Shown: positions 24,955-34,874, counted from the stretch's first letter. The stretch is 49,556 nt of DNA from Enterococcus diestrammenae (GCF_009933255.1 NZ_MAEI01000037.1:1-49556), one strand, 5' to 3'. Numbers and translations are program-made. The notes: generated from the sequence alone by a model not told the origin.

Positions 24955-24971
24955 TATAGTTTTTAGCTATA
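24955..24971. promoter_or_regulatory. MET-box operator
   Basis: TATAGTTTTTAGCTATA matches the MET-box TATAGTTTNAAACTATA at 15 of 17 positions. A second TATAGTTTA half-site begins at 24938, 17 bases upstream, giving a possible second binding unit on the lysR side. Confidence 0.7.
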
Positions 24972-25172
24972 ACCAGTGATACCTTTTTTCAGTTATCCAA
25001 AAGCCTGGTCAGCTGTTAAAGTAGCCAATAACCACTTGAACCACTTTCTTCTTCATGATTCTTCCCACAGAAGCATCATGTTTCGACTAATAGTCATAAG
25101 GGAAATGGGTTTAGGATGAAACCTGTTTTAACAAAACAACACAACTTTGAAATGATAAAGGAGCAGATAATT

Positions 25173-27446
25173 ATGACCACTACTATCATTGGCTTTCCCC
25201 GTATCGGTGAACACCGAGAATTGAAATTTCTTACTGAAAAATACTTCCACCATGAAATTGATGAGGAAAAACTCCAAGCAGGCGCCAAAGCTTTGCGGCA
25301 AAAGCACTGGCAACAGCTTCACACAGCCGGTATTGATTACCTTCCCTCTAACGACTTTTCTTTTTATGATCAGACACTGGACACTGCTTTTTTACTCAAT
25401 ATCATTCCTGAAGAAGTGAGCCAACTGGAGCTGTCGGACTTGGACAAGTATTTTGCCTTAGCCCGTGGGTATCAAGGACCCGCCGGTGACATCAAAGCTT
25501 TACCGATGAAAAAATGGTTCAATACTAACTACCATTATTTGGCTCCGAAATTTGAAAAACAGACGACCATCAAAGTTCGTGGCGCCAAAATTTTCCAAGA
25601 GTTTCAAGAAGCCCAAGCATTGGGCATCGACACGCGACCGGTACTCATTGGCCCCTTCACTTTGCTAAGCTTAGGAGAATTTAGTGACGACCTGCAAGCG
25701 CAAGACTTTGTGCCAGCCTTAATCACAGCGTACCAAGAAATCTTTACCAAGTTAAAAACACTCGGTGCCGATTGGCTGCAACTGGATGAACCCGCCTTAG
25801 TAAAAGATTTGACGCCAGCAGATTTGGCCTTGTTTAGCGCCCTTTATGAGCCTCTACTTGCACAAAAAGCTGGACTCAAACTCTTGCTTCAAACCTACTT
25901 TGGGGATATTCGCGATGCTTATGAGACCGTTATTGACTTGCCTTTTGACGGCATCGGCTTGGATTTTGTCGAAGGCCTCCAAACCTTGGAACTGGTAAAA
26001 ACCGGCTTTCCCGCTGATAAAACTCTTTTTGCAGGGATTGTCAATGGTAAAAATATCTGGCGCAACAACTACCAAAAAAGCCTCGCCATCTTGCAACAAT
26101 TACCGGTTGAGGATCTCGTTCTATCCACTAGCTGCTCGTTACTCCACGTCCCTTACACCACTGCCAATGAAAACTTTGAACCAGCTATTTTGGAACACTT
26201 TGCTTTTGCCACCGAAAAACTACAGGAATTAGTGGACTTGTCCGAAATTTTGTCCGGTAACGATTCCCAGCTACTGACCCAGAATCAAGCGCTTTTCGCC
26301 AAGAAACGCATTCAAGAAAATACTGCTTTAGCAACGAAAATCGCCAATTTGACTGAGGCGGACTTCACCCGTACGCCTGCATTTGCCAAACGGGAAAGTT
26401 TACAAGCGCAAGCCTTAAACTTACCGCTACTGCCCACCACCACCATCGGCTCCTTCCCACAAACACGGGAAGTTAAACAAGCCCGCGCCCAATACAAACG
26501 CCAGGAAATCACCGAAACGGCTTACGATGCCTTCATTGCCAACCAGATCAATGACTGGCTTGCCTGGCAAACTGAGATTGGCTTAGATGTCTTAGTTCAT
26601 GGGGAATTTGAACGCAATGACATGGTGGAATACTTCGGGCAGAACTTGGCAGGGTACCTTTTTAGCCAAAACGGCTGGGTCCAATCCTATGGTACCCGTG
26701 GTGTCAAACCACCTATCATCTGGGGGGATATCCAGCGGGAACAAGCCATCACTGTCAAATGGTCCGCCTATGCCCAGTCACAAACGGACAAAATCGTTAA
26801 AGGCATGCTGACTGGTCCGGTAACCATTTTGAATTGGTCCTTCCCTCGTGAAGACCTCTCCCTGAAAGAAACCGCCTTGCAACTGGCCTTAGCGATTCAA
26901 GATGAGGTTTTAGACTTGGAAGCACAAGGCATTCGCATCATTCAAATCGATGAAGCCGCCTTACGGGAAAAATTGCCTCTGCGAAAAAGCGACTGGTATA
27001 GCGAATACTTGGATTGGGCGATTCCGGCTTTTCGTCTGGTACACAGTCAAGTCCAGCCAACCACCCAAATTCATACCCATATGTGTTATAGCCAGTTCAC
27101 CGATATCATCCAAGCCATCGATGACATGGATGCCGACGTGATTTCCTTTGAGGCTTCTCGTTCCAATCTGGAAATCCTCGATGAACTAAAAGCCCAACAT
27201 TTCCAAACACAGGTGGGACCTGGCGTCTACGATATCCATTCGCCACGGGTGCCAAGTGTCGCTGAAATCACCAATACGATAGAAGAAATCTTAGCTAAAG
27301 TCCCCGCGAATAAACTCTGGATCAACCCCGATTGCGGCCTGAAGACTCGGGGCGTACCTGAAACCAAAGCGAGCCTTACAAATTTAACAACGGCTGCCAA
27401 AGAAATACGGACAAAGCTATCAGCGCCTGTCACCAGCCGTCGTTAA
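25173..27446 (+). CDS. metE: Cobalamin-independent methionine synthase
   Basis: A 757-residue enzyme that transfers a methyl group from 5-methyl-tetrahydrofolate-polyglutamate to homocysteine. It has two barrels of the usual length. The zinc ligands are visible in HTHMCYSQF (about residue 633-637) and NPDCGLKTR (Cys near 721). The start at 25173 follows AAGGAG; the frame extends upstream to 25116, but [12 protein letters not shown] is the family's true N-terminus. The gene is followed 48 bases later by metF, and the divergent LysR gene with its MET-box is the likely regulator. No S-box or T-box was recognised upstream. Confidence 0.96.
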   Translation: MTTTIIGFPRIGEHRELKFLTEKYFHHEIDEEKLQAGAKALRQKHWQQLHTAGIDYLPSNDFSFYDQTLDTAFLLNIIPEEVSQLELSDLDKYFALARGYQGPAGDIKALPMKKWFNTNYHYLAPKFEKQTTIKVRGAKIFQEFQEAQALGIDTRPVLIGPFTLLSLGEFSDDLQAQDFVPALITAYQEIFTKLKTLGADWLQLDEPALVKDLTPADLALFSALYEPLLAQKAGLKLLLQTYFGDIRDAYETVIDLPFDGIGLDFVEGLQTLELVKTGFPADKTLFAGIVNGKNIWRNNYQKSLAILQQLPVEDLVLSTSCSLLHVPYTTANENFEPAILEHFAFATEKLQELVDLSEILSGNDSQLLTQNQALFAKKRIQENTALATKIANLTEADFTRTPAFAKRESLQAQALNLPLLPTTTIGSFPQTREVKQARAQYKRQEITETAYDAFIANQINDWLAWQTEIGLDVLVHGEFERNDMVEYFGQNLAGYLFSQNGWVQSYGTRGVKPPIIWGDIQREQAITVKWSAYAQSQTDKIVKGMLTGPVTILNWSFPREDLSLKETALQLALAIQDEVLDLEAQGIRIIQIDEAALREKLPLRKSDWYSEYLDWAIPAFRLVHSQVQPTTQIHTHMCYSQFTDIIQAIDDMDADVISFEASRSNLEILDELKAQHFQTQVGPGVYDIHSPRVPSVAEITNTIEEILAKVPANKLWINPDCGLKTRGVPETKASLTNLTTAAKEIRTKLSAPVTSRR

Positions 27447-27494
27447 AGCGACTTGTTTCGCACTACCCTAAATTTTACGAAAGGAGGTCCGCCC

Positions 27495-28385
27495 ATGACC
27501 TCAGCAACCCACGCTTCCCTCTCTTTTGAAATCTTCCCTCCCAATACCCAAGTGGGAGAAGAAAAACTGCTGGCTACCTTGGCCCAGTTGGGTGACTTGG
27601 CACCTGATTTTATCAGCGTGACCTGTTCCAACAATAAACGCAATATCAAAGAAACCACTCTGAAAGTCGCTGGCTATATCAAAAATCAGCTAGGGGTGCC
27701 GACGATTGCCCATTTACCTGCGGCTTACTTGACTCATAGTCAAGTGAAAGAAATCTTACGTGCGTTGGATCAATTGGGCATCCACCAAGTCTTAGCACTA
27801 CGGGGGGATATCTTGCCTGATGTTCCCCCCACCAATGACTTCCGCTATGCTTCAGATCTCGTCGCTTTTATCAACCAGCAAGCCCCTCACTTTGCCGTTA
27901 GCGGTGCTTGTTATCCTGAGGTTCATCCGGAATCTCCAGACCGAGTGACAGACATTAAAAACCTGAAATTCAAAACCGATCAAGGCTTGGAACACTTGAT
28001 TACCCAGTTGTTTTTTGACAATGATTGCTTCTATCAATTTCAGGAAAACTGTCAACTAGCCGATATCAACGTGCCAATAATTGCCGGGATTATGCCGATC
28101 ATCAATCGCAAACAAGCCCTGCGTTTGATCCAGACTTCTGAGGCCAAATTGCCACGAAAATTTCTGGCGATCCTCGATAAATACGAACACAATCCCGTCG
28201 CCTTACGAGATGCAGGTTTGGCCTATGCGGTGGATCAAATCGTGGACTTGGTTACCCAAGATGTAGCTGGGATTCACCTGTATACAATGAACAATGCCGC
28301 CACTGCTCGCCACATCTATCAGGCCACGGCTTCCCTCTTTGGTAAACCTGCCCAAGGAAATCAACAACTTATCCAATTGGGTTAG
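27495..28385 (+). CDS. metF: Methylenetetrahydrofolate reductase
   Basis: A 296-residue FAD enzyme that makes 5-methyl-tetrahydrofolate, the methyl donor for MetE. Family hallmarks are LSFEIFPPNT at the N-terminus, FISVTCSNN, LALRGD near residue 105, CYPEVHPES, and TQLFFDNDCF. The ATG at 27495 follows AAAGGAGG; an upstream in-frame ATG at 27453 adds a non-family extension overlapping the intergenic space. Together with metE it forms a two-gene methionine operon. Confidence 0.95.
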   Translation: MTSATHASLSFEIFPPNTQVGEEKLLATLAQLGDLAPDFISVTCSNNKRNIKETTLKVAGYIKNQLGVPTIAHLPAAYLTHSQVKEILRALDQLGIHQVLALRGDILPDVPPTNDFRYASDLVAFINQQAPHFAVSGACYPEVHPESPDRVTDIKNLKFKTDQGLEHLITQLFFDNDCFYQFQENCQLADINVPIIAGIMPIINRKQALRLIQTSEAKLPRKFLAILDKYEHNPVALRDAGLAYAVDQIVDLVTQDVAGIHLYTMNNAATARHIYQATASLFGKPAQGNQQLIQLG

Positions 28386-28419
28386 TCACCGCCTAAGCCT
28401 TGATATAATCACGTTTTTG

Positions 28420-28451
28420 ACATCACCCTTTAGTTTTCTCAAGGGTGATGT
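28420..28451 (+). terminator. Terminator of metE-metF
   Basis: An 11-bp perfect stem ACATCACCCTT/AAGGGTGATGT with a 10-base loop. The U-tract after it is weak (TTGGCGTTTT). Confidence 0.65.
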
Positions 28452-28570
28452 TGGCGTTTTCAACAAATTATACAAAAAACTTCCTTCCCTTTTGTGCAGA
28501 TTGTCATAGGACAAAATAAGCGTTTTCAGTTATATTATGGGTACAGAAAAACGAAAAGAGGGAACTACTT

Positions 28571-29680
28571 ATGGTAGAAATGGCTTTAAAACACGTTTAT
28601 AAAAAATATGACAACAATGATTTTTATTCAGTTACTGACTTTAATTTAGACATCGCAGACCGCGAATTCATCGTCTTCGTTGGTCCTTCCGGTTGTGGTA
28701 AATCCACTACTTTGCGGATGATTGCTGGTCTTGAAGATATCTCTGAAGGTGAATTGTACATCGGCGACACCGTGATGAATGATGTGGCTCCTAAAGACCG
28801 CGACATCGCTATGGTATTCCAAAACTACGCCTTGTATCCACATATGACCGTTTTTGATAACATGGCTTTCGGTTTGAAATTGCGTAAATATGACAAAGCT
28901 GATATCAAATCACGGGTTGACAACGCTGCTGAAATCTTGGGCTTGACTGAATACTTGGATCGTAAACCAGCCGCTTTGTCCGGTGGTCAACGTCAACGTG
29001 TGGCTTTGGGCCGTGCCATCGTCCGTGATGCAAAAGTCTTCTTGATGGATGAACCTTTGTCAAACTTGGATGCGAAATTGCGGGTTGCCATGCGGGCTGA
29101 AATCGCTAAATTGCACCAACGTTTGAACACCACTACGATCTACGTAACCCATGACCAAACTGAAGCAATGACCATGGCTGACCGGATCGTTATCATGAAA
29201 GATGGTTTCATTCAACAAATCGGTACCCCTCAAGAAGTTTATGATACACCAGTTAATGTCTTCGTTGCTGGTTTCATCGGCTCTCCTGCAATGAACTTCT
29301 TCAACGTAACCTTGAACAACGGCGTCATTTCTGACGGCCACGGCTTGAACTTGCGCATTCCTGAAGGCAAAAACAAAGTCTTGGTTGAAAAAGGCTACGA
29401 TGGCAAACAATTAATCTTCGGTATCCGTCCAGAAGATATCCACTCTGAACAAGTGGCAATCGACGCCTCTCCAGAAGCAACTGTCAACGCTGAAGTTGTC
29501 GTATCTGAATTGCTTGGTGCGGAATCTATGCTTTACACTCGTACTGGGAATACCGAATTTATCTCTAAAGTTGATGCTCGTGACTTCCACAAACCAGGCG
29601 AAATTATCGACTTGGCCTTCAACATCAACAAAGCTCACTTCTTCGACAAAGATTCTGAAGAAGTTATCAAATTGCCTTAA
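28571..29680 (+). CDS. msmK: MsmK/UgpC-family sugar ABC transporter ATPase
   Basis: A 369-residue ATPase that energises several carbohydrate ABC importers in lactic acid bacteria. Walker [10 protein letters not shown] (about 38-46), signature LSGGQRQR (about 136) and Walker [12 protein letters not shown] are canonical. A C-terminal TOBE-like regulatory domain (about 240-369) includes GIRPEDIH. No permease or binding protein gene is adjacent, which fits a shared ATPase serving operons elsewhere. The codon choice is strongly biased (repeated TTG, GGT, CGT, AAC), suggesting high expression. It has its own terminator. Confidence 0.9.
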   Translation: MVEMALKHVYKKYDNNDFYSVTDFNLDIADREFIVFVGPSGCGKSTTLRMIAGLEDISEGELYIGDTVMNDVAPKDRDIAMVFQNYALYPHMTVFDNMAFGLKLRKYDKADIKSRVDNAAEILGLTEYLDRKPAALSGGQRQRVALGRAIVRDAKVFLMDEPLSNLDAKLRVAMRAEIAKLHQRLNTTTIYVTHDQTEAMTMADRIVIMKDGFIQQIGTPQEVYDTPVNVFVAGFIGSPAMNFFNVTLNNGVISDGHGLNLRIPEGKNKVLVEKGYDGKQLIFGIRPEDIHSEQVAIDASPEATVNAEVVVSELLGAESMLYTRTGNTEFISKVDARDFHKPGEIIDLAFNINKAHFFDKDSEEVIKLP

Positions 29681-29740
29681 TGGACAGTTTGATCTAACCC
29701 TTGTGTTCATTTCTTTAAACCCCATATTCTTTATTTTCCG

Positions 29741-29774
29741 CAAAACCCCCGGTGCGCTTACACCGGGGGTTTTG
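29741..29774 (+). terminator. Terminator of msmK
   Basis: A perfect 14-bp GC-rich stem CAAAACCCCCGGTG/CACCGGGGGTTTTG with a 6-base loop. Confidence 0.88.
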
Positions 29775-29859
29775 TCTTGTCCTTTATTTGGCTTTCAATC
29801 ACAAGTCAATCCATCAGAATAGTTCTATCAGATGACGACTGCCAAAAAACAGTTGTCAT

Positions 29860-29906
29860 TTTGCTAGTTCATCTTAGCGAACTCTGCTTAGATGCAACTG
29901 TATGCG
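29860..29906. repeat. 47-bp direct repeat, unit A
   Basis: Identical over all 47 bases to 29982-30028. The unit begins TTTGCTAGTTCATCTTAGCG and ends GCAACTGTATGCG. It contains an AGTTC...GAACT hairpin on the minus strand. Confidence 0.95.
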
Positions 29907-29981
29907 ATATGTTTCTGATAGCTCCTTGCCGAAGTCAAACTTGTTGTAAGTCCAACAAAATCATTGGACAATAACAAGTAA

Positions 29982-30028
29982 TTTGCTAGTTCATCTTAGC
30001 GAACTCTGCTTAGATGCAACTGTATGCG
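29982..30028. repeat. 47-bp direct repeat, unit B
   Basis: Second exact copy of the unit at 29860-29906. Sequence after unit B matches the 10.8-kb copy, whereas sequence before unit A matches its left part. The segment between the two units therefore looks like an inserted duplication. Confidence 0.95.
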
Positions 30029-30398
30029 CAGTGGTCTTTTAGCCCTCGGACATCCTTACCACTACAACCCGAGGCATTTTCCGTAAGCAAGTCTGCCCTA
30101 TTTTATCGATAAGCGATTGTTGACTCCCCAAAGCTTGCTATTTTCTTTCTTAAAAAAAGTGGCAGCATCTTTTTGTGATATCACAATGACGGCATGATAC
30201 ACCACTTAATTCCTGATACATCAAGCTTTTTGGAGCTTAATTTTTTATAAGTTCTTTATCTATGATAAAACAGTCAGACTTGCTTCCTGAGAATCCTTAA
30301 AGTTGTCGTAAGACCAGCCAATACTAAACAACAGAAGGCCGGTATAATCTGCCTCTGGTATCCAATATATTAGCTTTTTTGAGTCCTTTATTCATCAA

Positions 30399-30433
30399 AA
30401 AACTCTTGCGAAATTAATTCTCCGCAAGAGTCT
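30399..30433 (-). terminator. Terminator of the transporter-oxidoreductase operon
   Basis: On the minus strand ACTCTTGCG/CGCAAGAGT with a 12-base loop is followed by TTTTTTG. Confidence 0.82.
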
Positions 30434-30464
30434 TTTGTTTAAAGTATTTTATTTTTAGTGGCTC

Positions 30465-31763
30465 TTACTTATCCAAATCTCCCACTACAAAGATGTAAGA
30501 ACATGCGCCAACTAGTGCGATTGCAGCGACAAAGACTAAGGCATAAGAGAAGTTGCCGCCAGCGACCAAGAACCCGATCACGATAGGAATCACGATGGAA
30601 GACAAGGCGCCACACAGGTTGAAGATCCCTCCTGCTAAGCCCAACAAATCTTTTGGTGCTAACAAAGTTACAAAGACCCAAGTAATCGTTGCTAACCCAT
30701 TACCAAAGAAAGCAATCGACATAAATAAGATAATCAAGGTTGGATTGGAAGTATAGTTGGCCCCCATGATCAACAAGGTCAACAACAAGCCCACGATTAC
30801 CGGAATTTTACGGGACATACTCTTAGAAAAACCCCGTTTAGTTAAATGGTCAGATGCATATCCAGCAAAGATGACCCCGACAAAAGCAGCTAAATAAGGG
30901 ATACTAGATAAGAAGCCCGTTTTCGCTAAAGACAAACCTTTTTCTTCAGTCAAATAAGATGGGAACCAAGTCAAGAAGAACCAGAAAGTCCCACTGATGG
31001 CAAATTGACCGACATAAATCCCAATCAATTTCTTCGTAAACAATTGACGTAAGTTTTCTTTGGTTAATTTTGATTTTGCTTTTTCACCTTTGACGGCTTT
31101 TTCTTCTTCAAAGACCGCTCCGCCAGCTTTGATGTAATCCAACTCAGCTTGGCTCACCCATTTATTTTTTGCAGGATCAGAATAAATGACATACCAGACA
31201 AAAGCCCAGATGATTCCTACTACCCCAGTGATGATGAAGAGTCCCCGCCAGCCCACAGTGTTGTGGATGCTGTACAAGATTGGCATGGAAACTGCCAAGC
31301 CTAAAAATTGGGCAGAAGAATAAATCCCGATGGCTGTTCCCCGTTCATTTTCTGGGAACCAATAGGAAATGGCCCGGTTGTTAGCAGGCATCACTGGTGA
31401 TTCAAAGAAACCAACGCCTAGACGCAACCCTAACAATTGCGCAAAACTAGAAATCCCAGATTGGAAGAGCGTCATCAATGACCAACCAAACAAACTGATA
31501 AAGTACATAATCCGTGAACCGAATTTATCCAACATAATGCCACCAGGTACTTGCATAGCTGCATAAATCCAGCCAAATGCTGAGAAGATCAAGCCTTGCT
31601 CGACTGTAGTCAACCCGATTTCTTTGGCCAGTTCTGGCATGGCGATGGAGACGTTGGTGCGATCCATATAGTTGATGACGATGTTGACAAAGACTAAGGC
31701 TAAGATGACATAACGCATCTTAAACTTGCCTTGAGGTTTACTAATTTTTTCTGTTGCATTCAT
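30465..31763 (-). CDS. MFS transporter, anion:cation symporter (ACS) family
   Basis: A 432-residue, 12-helix major facilitator. Family ACS is indicated by the N-terminal MRYVILALVFVNIVINYMDRTNVSIAMP and by GLRLGVGFFESPVMPANNR, close to the hexuronate/galactonate/glucarate porters. A charged cytoplasmic loop (about residues 215-245) separates the two halves. The gene starts 12 bases after the FAD oxidoreductase stop and has AAGGAG before its ATG, so both are one operon. The likely cargo is an organic acid or sugar acid, not determined here. Confidence 0.9.
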   Translation of the reverse strand: MNATEKISKPQGKFKMRYVILALVFVNIVINYMDRTNVSIAMPELAKEIGLTTVEQGLIFSAFGWIYAAMQVPGGIMLDKFGSRIMYFISLFGWSLMTLFQSGISSFAQLLGLRLGVGFFESPVMPANNRAISYWFPENERGTAIGIYSSAQFLGLAVSMPILYSIHNTVGWRGLFIITGVVGIIWAFVWYVIYSDPAKNKWVSQAELDYIKAGGAVFEEEKAVKGEKAKSKLTKENLRQLFTKKLIGIYVGQFAISGTFWFFLTWFPSYLTEEKGLSLAKTGFLSSIPYLAAFVGVIFAGYASDHLTKRGFSKSMSRKIPVIVGLLLTLLIMGANYTSNPTLIILFMSIAFFGNGLATITWVFVTLLAPKDLLGLAGGIFNLCGALSSIVIPIVIGFLVAGGNFSYALVFVAAIALVGACSYIFVVGDLDK

Positions 31764-31775
31764 TTTTCTCGCTCC

Positions 31776-33992
31776 TTAATAAACACGAATTTCGTACATA
31801 GATTTGACTGGGCTACCATTGGTTTCTAATAACTTCACGACCAATTTATCAAAAGGTTGCGGATTAAGGTCATGAACCAAGTGCCGCACCCGATTATCCG
31901 TCTCTTTGACGAGCAATTGACGGGCTCCTTGATACTCGCCCCAAATCTCGTAAGCCTTGATCAATTCTGGAACAACTTCAAAATTGGTCCGATGGTGGTG
32001 AAGATTGACGATATCTTCATTGACATCATCATTGAAAGTTAGCCGAATCTCAGAAACTGTTTTGGCTTCTTCCCAGTTCAAGGTGATGGTTTCTTCCTTG
32101 CTGCTTTCTTCTGAAACCCACAGATTTGGCATCCCGTATGGTCGTACCATACCATTGATCAAAGCGCCTCCTTGATAACAAGTCCCCGCTGCAGTCTGGA
32201 AGACCAAGTTTTGGCGATTGATTTTTTGATTCGTCCAATACAAAATGGCTGATTTTCGCACATAATCGTGGAGTTCTGGTTGATTCAATTCAGCGATAGG
32301 ATCGTTGATAAAGGTCAACACCCCTGGTAAAACTTTCGAACTAAAGAAGACGGCTAGTTCTGGATTTTCCTTGAACTCCATAAAGATATTTCTCGCTGGA
32401 CCTTGAGGCAATGGAATCGTCACCCACTGGCGCCCACCTCCTTGAACAGACAGAGTGGTTTCTTCAAGAAGGTTTTCAGGGATGTAGTTTTCCTGACGAC
32501 CCGTTTCGTAAAATGCTACTTGCAAGTCAGTAGCCACCTGAGCTTCAAGTAAAACCCGTAGCTCTTTTTGACCAGTATAAGGGAAAATCAGTCCAACCCC
32601 TTGCGTCAAAGCCCGTTTGGTCAACTGATTGGTACTCGTATCCAATCTTGTCAATTGACTAGATACGGAGACGGTTGCTTGTTTAACCAAATCGTCTGCG
32701 TCTTGATTGACTAGGCCAATCACTGAAGCGTCATTTTTCAGCAAGCGTTGTTGATACGCAGCTAGATGTGTTTGGTAAATCTCCCGCGGCGAACATTCTT
32801 GCTCAATCGCAAAAGCAGCGGCTGTTCCGGCAGCTTCTCCTAAAATCCCACAAGTCGCCATCACTCGAATCGTCCCGAATGCTACGTGACTTGCGGAAAC
32901 ATTGCGACCAGCAAAGAAGAGGTTGTCGATATTTTTAGAATACAACATCCGGTAAGGCAAGTGATATACGCCATCTGCTACCACGTGGCGAGCTCCAGCT
33001 GATTCAGTATACATCCCCGTCGATGGGTGCAGATCAATGGACCAGCCACCAAACGCCACCCGATCTTCAAACAAGGTTTGGTTTTCGATATCTTGCTGAG
33101 TCAACACGTAATCCCCGATAAAGCGACGGGATTCCCGTTTGCCAGGTAAGGTCCCAACCCATTCCAAATCCAAGGTAGCCGCATCATATTCCCCTGAGTT
33201 TTTGATGTGATCCCAAATACCATAAACAACTGCCAAGAGCTCATCACGAATGGCCTCATTGTCATGAATCGTATCTAGTTTTCCTCCCCACTCAATCCAC
33301 CAATAGGCACAGCCATTATCTGCAGCCTTCAAAGTCCGATTGTTTAAAATGGAAGTATCGGTCAACTTTTTGGCAAAAGGTGGTGCAATAAACTTCACTG
33401 GCTCGCCAACATCTTTGGTATAAAACAACAACGTGCTTCCTAGCAGATCCTGGTCTGCTTCAGCAGGCGCCAATGATTCCCCGTACTCGGCTTGGCTTTC
33501 ACGTCCCATGTGGAAAGCTGCTCCAGCCTTGGCACCCACCAAGCCATCCCCGGTACAATCGATAACATACTCTGCAGAAAAACGATAACTGTTTTCGGCA
33601 GCTTGCGTTTGCGCAATCACAGCAGCAATCCGATTTTCTGAATGCATTTGGACATCCGTTACTTCAGTATTTAAGAACAATTGGATATTTTGTTCTTTTT
33701 TTACTTTTTCTAACAATAGTAGATCCCAATGGTAGACATTGCCTTGGAGATTGCGATATTGGTTTTCTAAAAACAATTCTCCCATAATCCCTGTTTCTCG
33801 TGCATAGCGATTGACCCCGTGTTTGGTGGCACCGCAAACCCAAACGCGGATTTCGCTAGAGGAATTGCCACCTAACACCCCACGATTTTGGATTAGAGCG
33901 ACTGTTTTGCCTTCTCGCGCTGCCGCAATGGCTGCACAAACGCCAGCTAAGCCCCCACCGGCGACGATGATATCTGTTTTGATTTCCTTCAT
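31776..33992 (-). CDS. FAD-dependent oxidoreductase (FAD_oxidored family)
   Basis: A 738-residue flavoprotein. The FAD-binding Rossmann motif DIIVAGGGLAGVCAAIAAAREGKTVALI fills about residues 6-33, followed by NRGVLGGNSSSEIRVW, typical of the FAD_oxidored family. ECVIDCTGDGLVGAKAG-like and LFFAGRNVSASHVAFGTIRVM segments complete the flavin domain. The last 250 residues form a separate strand-rich domain of unknown role. The start at 33992 follows GAGGGAG; the frame continues upstream to 34328 but runs antisense to the AraC gene. No signal peptide, so it acts inside the cell. Its substrate is probably brought in by the adjacent ACS transporter and sensed through the divergent AraC protein. Confidence 0.85.
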   Translation of the reverse strand: MKEIKTDIIVAGGGLAGVCAAIAAAREGKTVALIQNRGVLGGNSSSEIRVWVCGATKHGVNRYARETGIMGELFLENQYRNLQGNVYHWDLLLLEKVKKEQNIQLFLNTEVTDVQMHSENRIAAVIAQTQAAENSYRFSAEYVIDCTGDGLVGAKAGAAFHMGRESQAEYGESLAPAEADQDLLGSTLLFYTKDVGEPVKFIAPPFAKKLTDTSILNNRTLKAADNGCAYWWIEWGGKLDTIHDNEAIRDELLAVVYGIWDHIKNSGEYDAATLDLEWVGTLPGKRESRRFIGDYVLTQQDIENQTLFEDRVAFGGWSIDLHPSTGMYTESAGARHVVADGVYHLPYRMLYSKNIDNLFFAGRNVSASHVAFGTIRVMATCGILGEAAGTAAAFAIEQECSPREIYQTHLAAYQQRLLKNDASVIGLVNQDADDLVKQATVSVSSQLTRLDTSTNQLTKRALTQGVGLIFPYTGQKELRVLLEAQVATDLQVAFYETGRQENYIPENLLEETTLSVQGGGRQWVTIPLPQGPARNIFMEFKENPELAVFFSSKVLPGVLTFINDPIAELNQPELHDYVRKSAILYWTNQKINRQNLVFQTAAGTCYQGGALINGMVRPYGMPNLWVSEESSKEETITLNWEEAKTVSEIRLTFNDDVNEDIVNLHHHRTNFEVVPELIKAYEIWGEYQGARQLLVKETDNRVRHLVHDLNPQPFDKLVVKLLETNGSPVKSMYEIRVY

Positions 33993-34022
33993 GTGGAACC
34001 GCTCCCTCTCATTGATAGCCTT

Positions 34023-34050
34023 ATTATAGTTTTTGTGATAAAGTATACAA
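34023..34050 (-). promoter_or_regulatory. Promoter of the oxidoreductase-transporter operon
   Basis: On the minus strand -35 TTGTAT (34045-34050) and -10 TATAAT (34023-34028) are 16 bases apart. It lies in the 114-base space shared with the divergent AraC gene, a natural site for its action. Confidence 0.65.
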
Positions 34051-34106
34051 TGGTAAAAAGGAAGGGAAATTTGGCATTTTTTGACTTTTTCAAAGGAGGA
34101 TGACAG

Positions 34107-34874
34107 ATGGCACTTGTCAAGGTAATCGATCATGTCTGGTGGGAAGCAAAGCCCCATTTTCAACTTGCGCAGGATACCGACAGCTTTTGGGTGATGTATT
34201 TGATAACAGAAGGTCGCCTTGATTACCAAATCGGGACCGTCAGCGGACGCGGGCAAGGACCTTGTGTCTTGTTGTGCCCACCAGGCGTTCTTTTTCAGCG
34301 AAGGGTGCTGGCTCCTTTGACATTTCACTTTTTTCGTCTAGACATTACCAGCAGTTTGCACCCACCAGTTGGTCCTTTAACGGTTGATGTTGAGCGCATG
34401 GCCATGGATGAACAGCTGTTACGTCAGTATGTATACGATCTATCTGGACCCAGCTTTGTCATCCGCTCCCATCTAGTCGCAGATCTATTTTTGTACCAGC
34501 CGCCCCAACTGATACAACAAAGTGATGACCCCTTATTCAAACAGCCCATCCGTCATCCCCAGATTTTGCGTCTGATTCGCTATCTCGAAACCCATTATCA
34601 AGAAGAAATTTCCATTAGCCAACTCAGCCAACAGTTAAACTTCAATGCGGCCTACCTTTCACGGTTATTTAAAAGTGAAACTGGGGTCTCACCGAAACAT
34701 TATCTACTGCAATTACGTCTGAAAAACGTGCAACAACTACTGGTCTCCACTACTTTACCTATCGAGGAAATCGCTGAACTGACGGGTTTTAAATATGGGT
34801 ACCACCTCTCCAAATACTTTAAACAACAGTTTGCCATTAGCCCTAGCGAATTTCGCAAAAAGCATCGTGTCTGA
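34107..34874 (+). CDS. AraC-family transcriptional regulator
   Basis: A 255-residue regulator with an N-terminal cupin-like ligand domain (about residues 15-120) and two helix-turn-helix motifs at the C-terminus (about 155-250: ISISQLSQQLNFNAAYLSRLFKSETG and PIEEIAELTGFKYGYHLSKYFKQ). AAAGGAGG precedes the ATG. It is divergent from the FAD oxidoreductase and ACS transporter operon and most likely activates it in the presence of their substrate. Confidence 0.9.
   Translation: MALVKVIDHVWWEAKPHFQLAQDTDSFWVMYLITEGRLDYQIGTVSGRGQGPCVLLCPPGVLFQRRVLAPLTFHFFRLDITSSLHPPVGPLTVDVERMAMDEQLLRQYVYDLSGPSFVIRSHLVADLFLYQPPQLIQQSDDPLFKQPIRHPQILRLIRYLETHYQEEISISQLSQQLNFNAAYLSRLFKSETGVSPKHYLLQLRLKNVQQLLVSTTLPIEEIAELTGFKYGYHLSKYFKQQFAISPSEFRKKHRV

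Larger units (their letters stand above)
29830..30115. repeat. Diverged dispersed element, copy 2, internally duplicated
   Basis: This region aligns with the element at 10665-10960. It begins with a strong hairpin (29832-29859, stem ATGACGACTG/CAGTTGTCAT with one G-U pair). A block of 47 bases follows and is repeated exactly 122 bases further on, and then the shared CCCTCGGA...CCCGAGG hairpin. It lies between the convergent genes msmK and the ACS transporter, so it is not a simple 5' leader of either. The remaining sequence to 30398 contains a 14-base palindrome at 30173-30186 and nothing else I can name. Confidence 0.6.

Noticed and set aside
29777..29974. 65-codon plus-strand frame after msmK
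   Set aside because: It begins inside the msmK terminator region and crosses the 47-bp repeat; no ribosome binding site.
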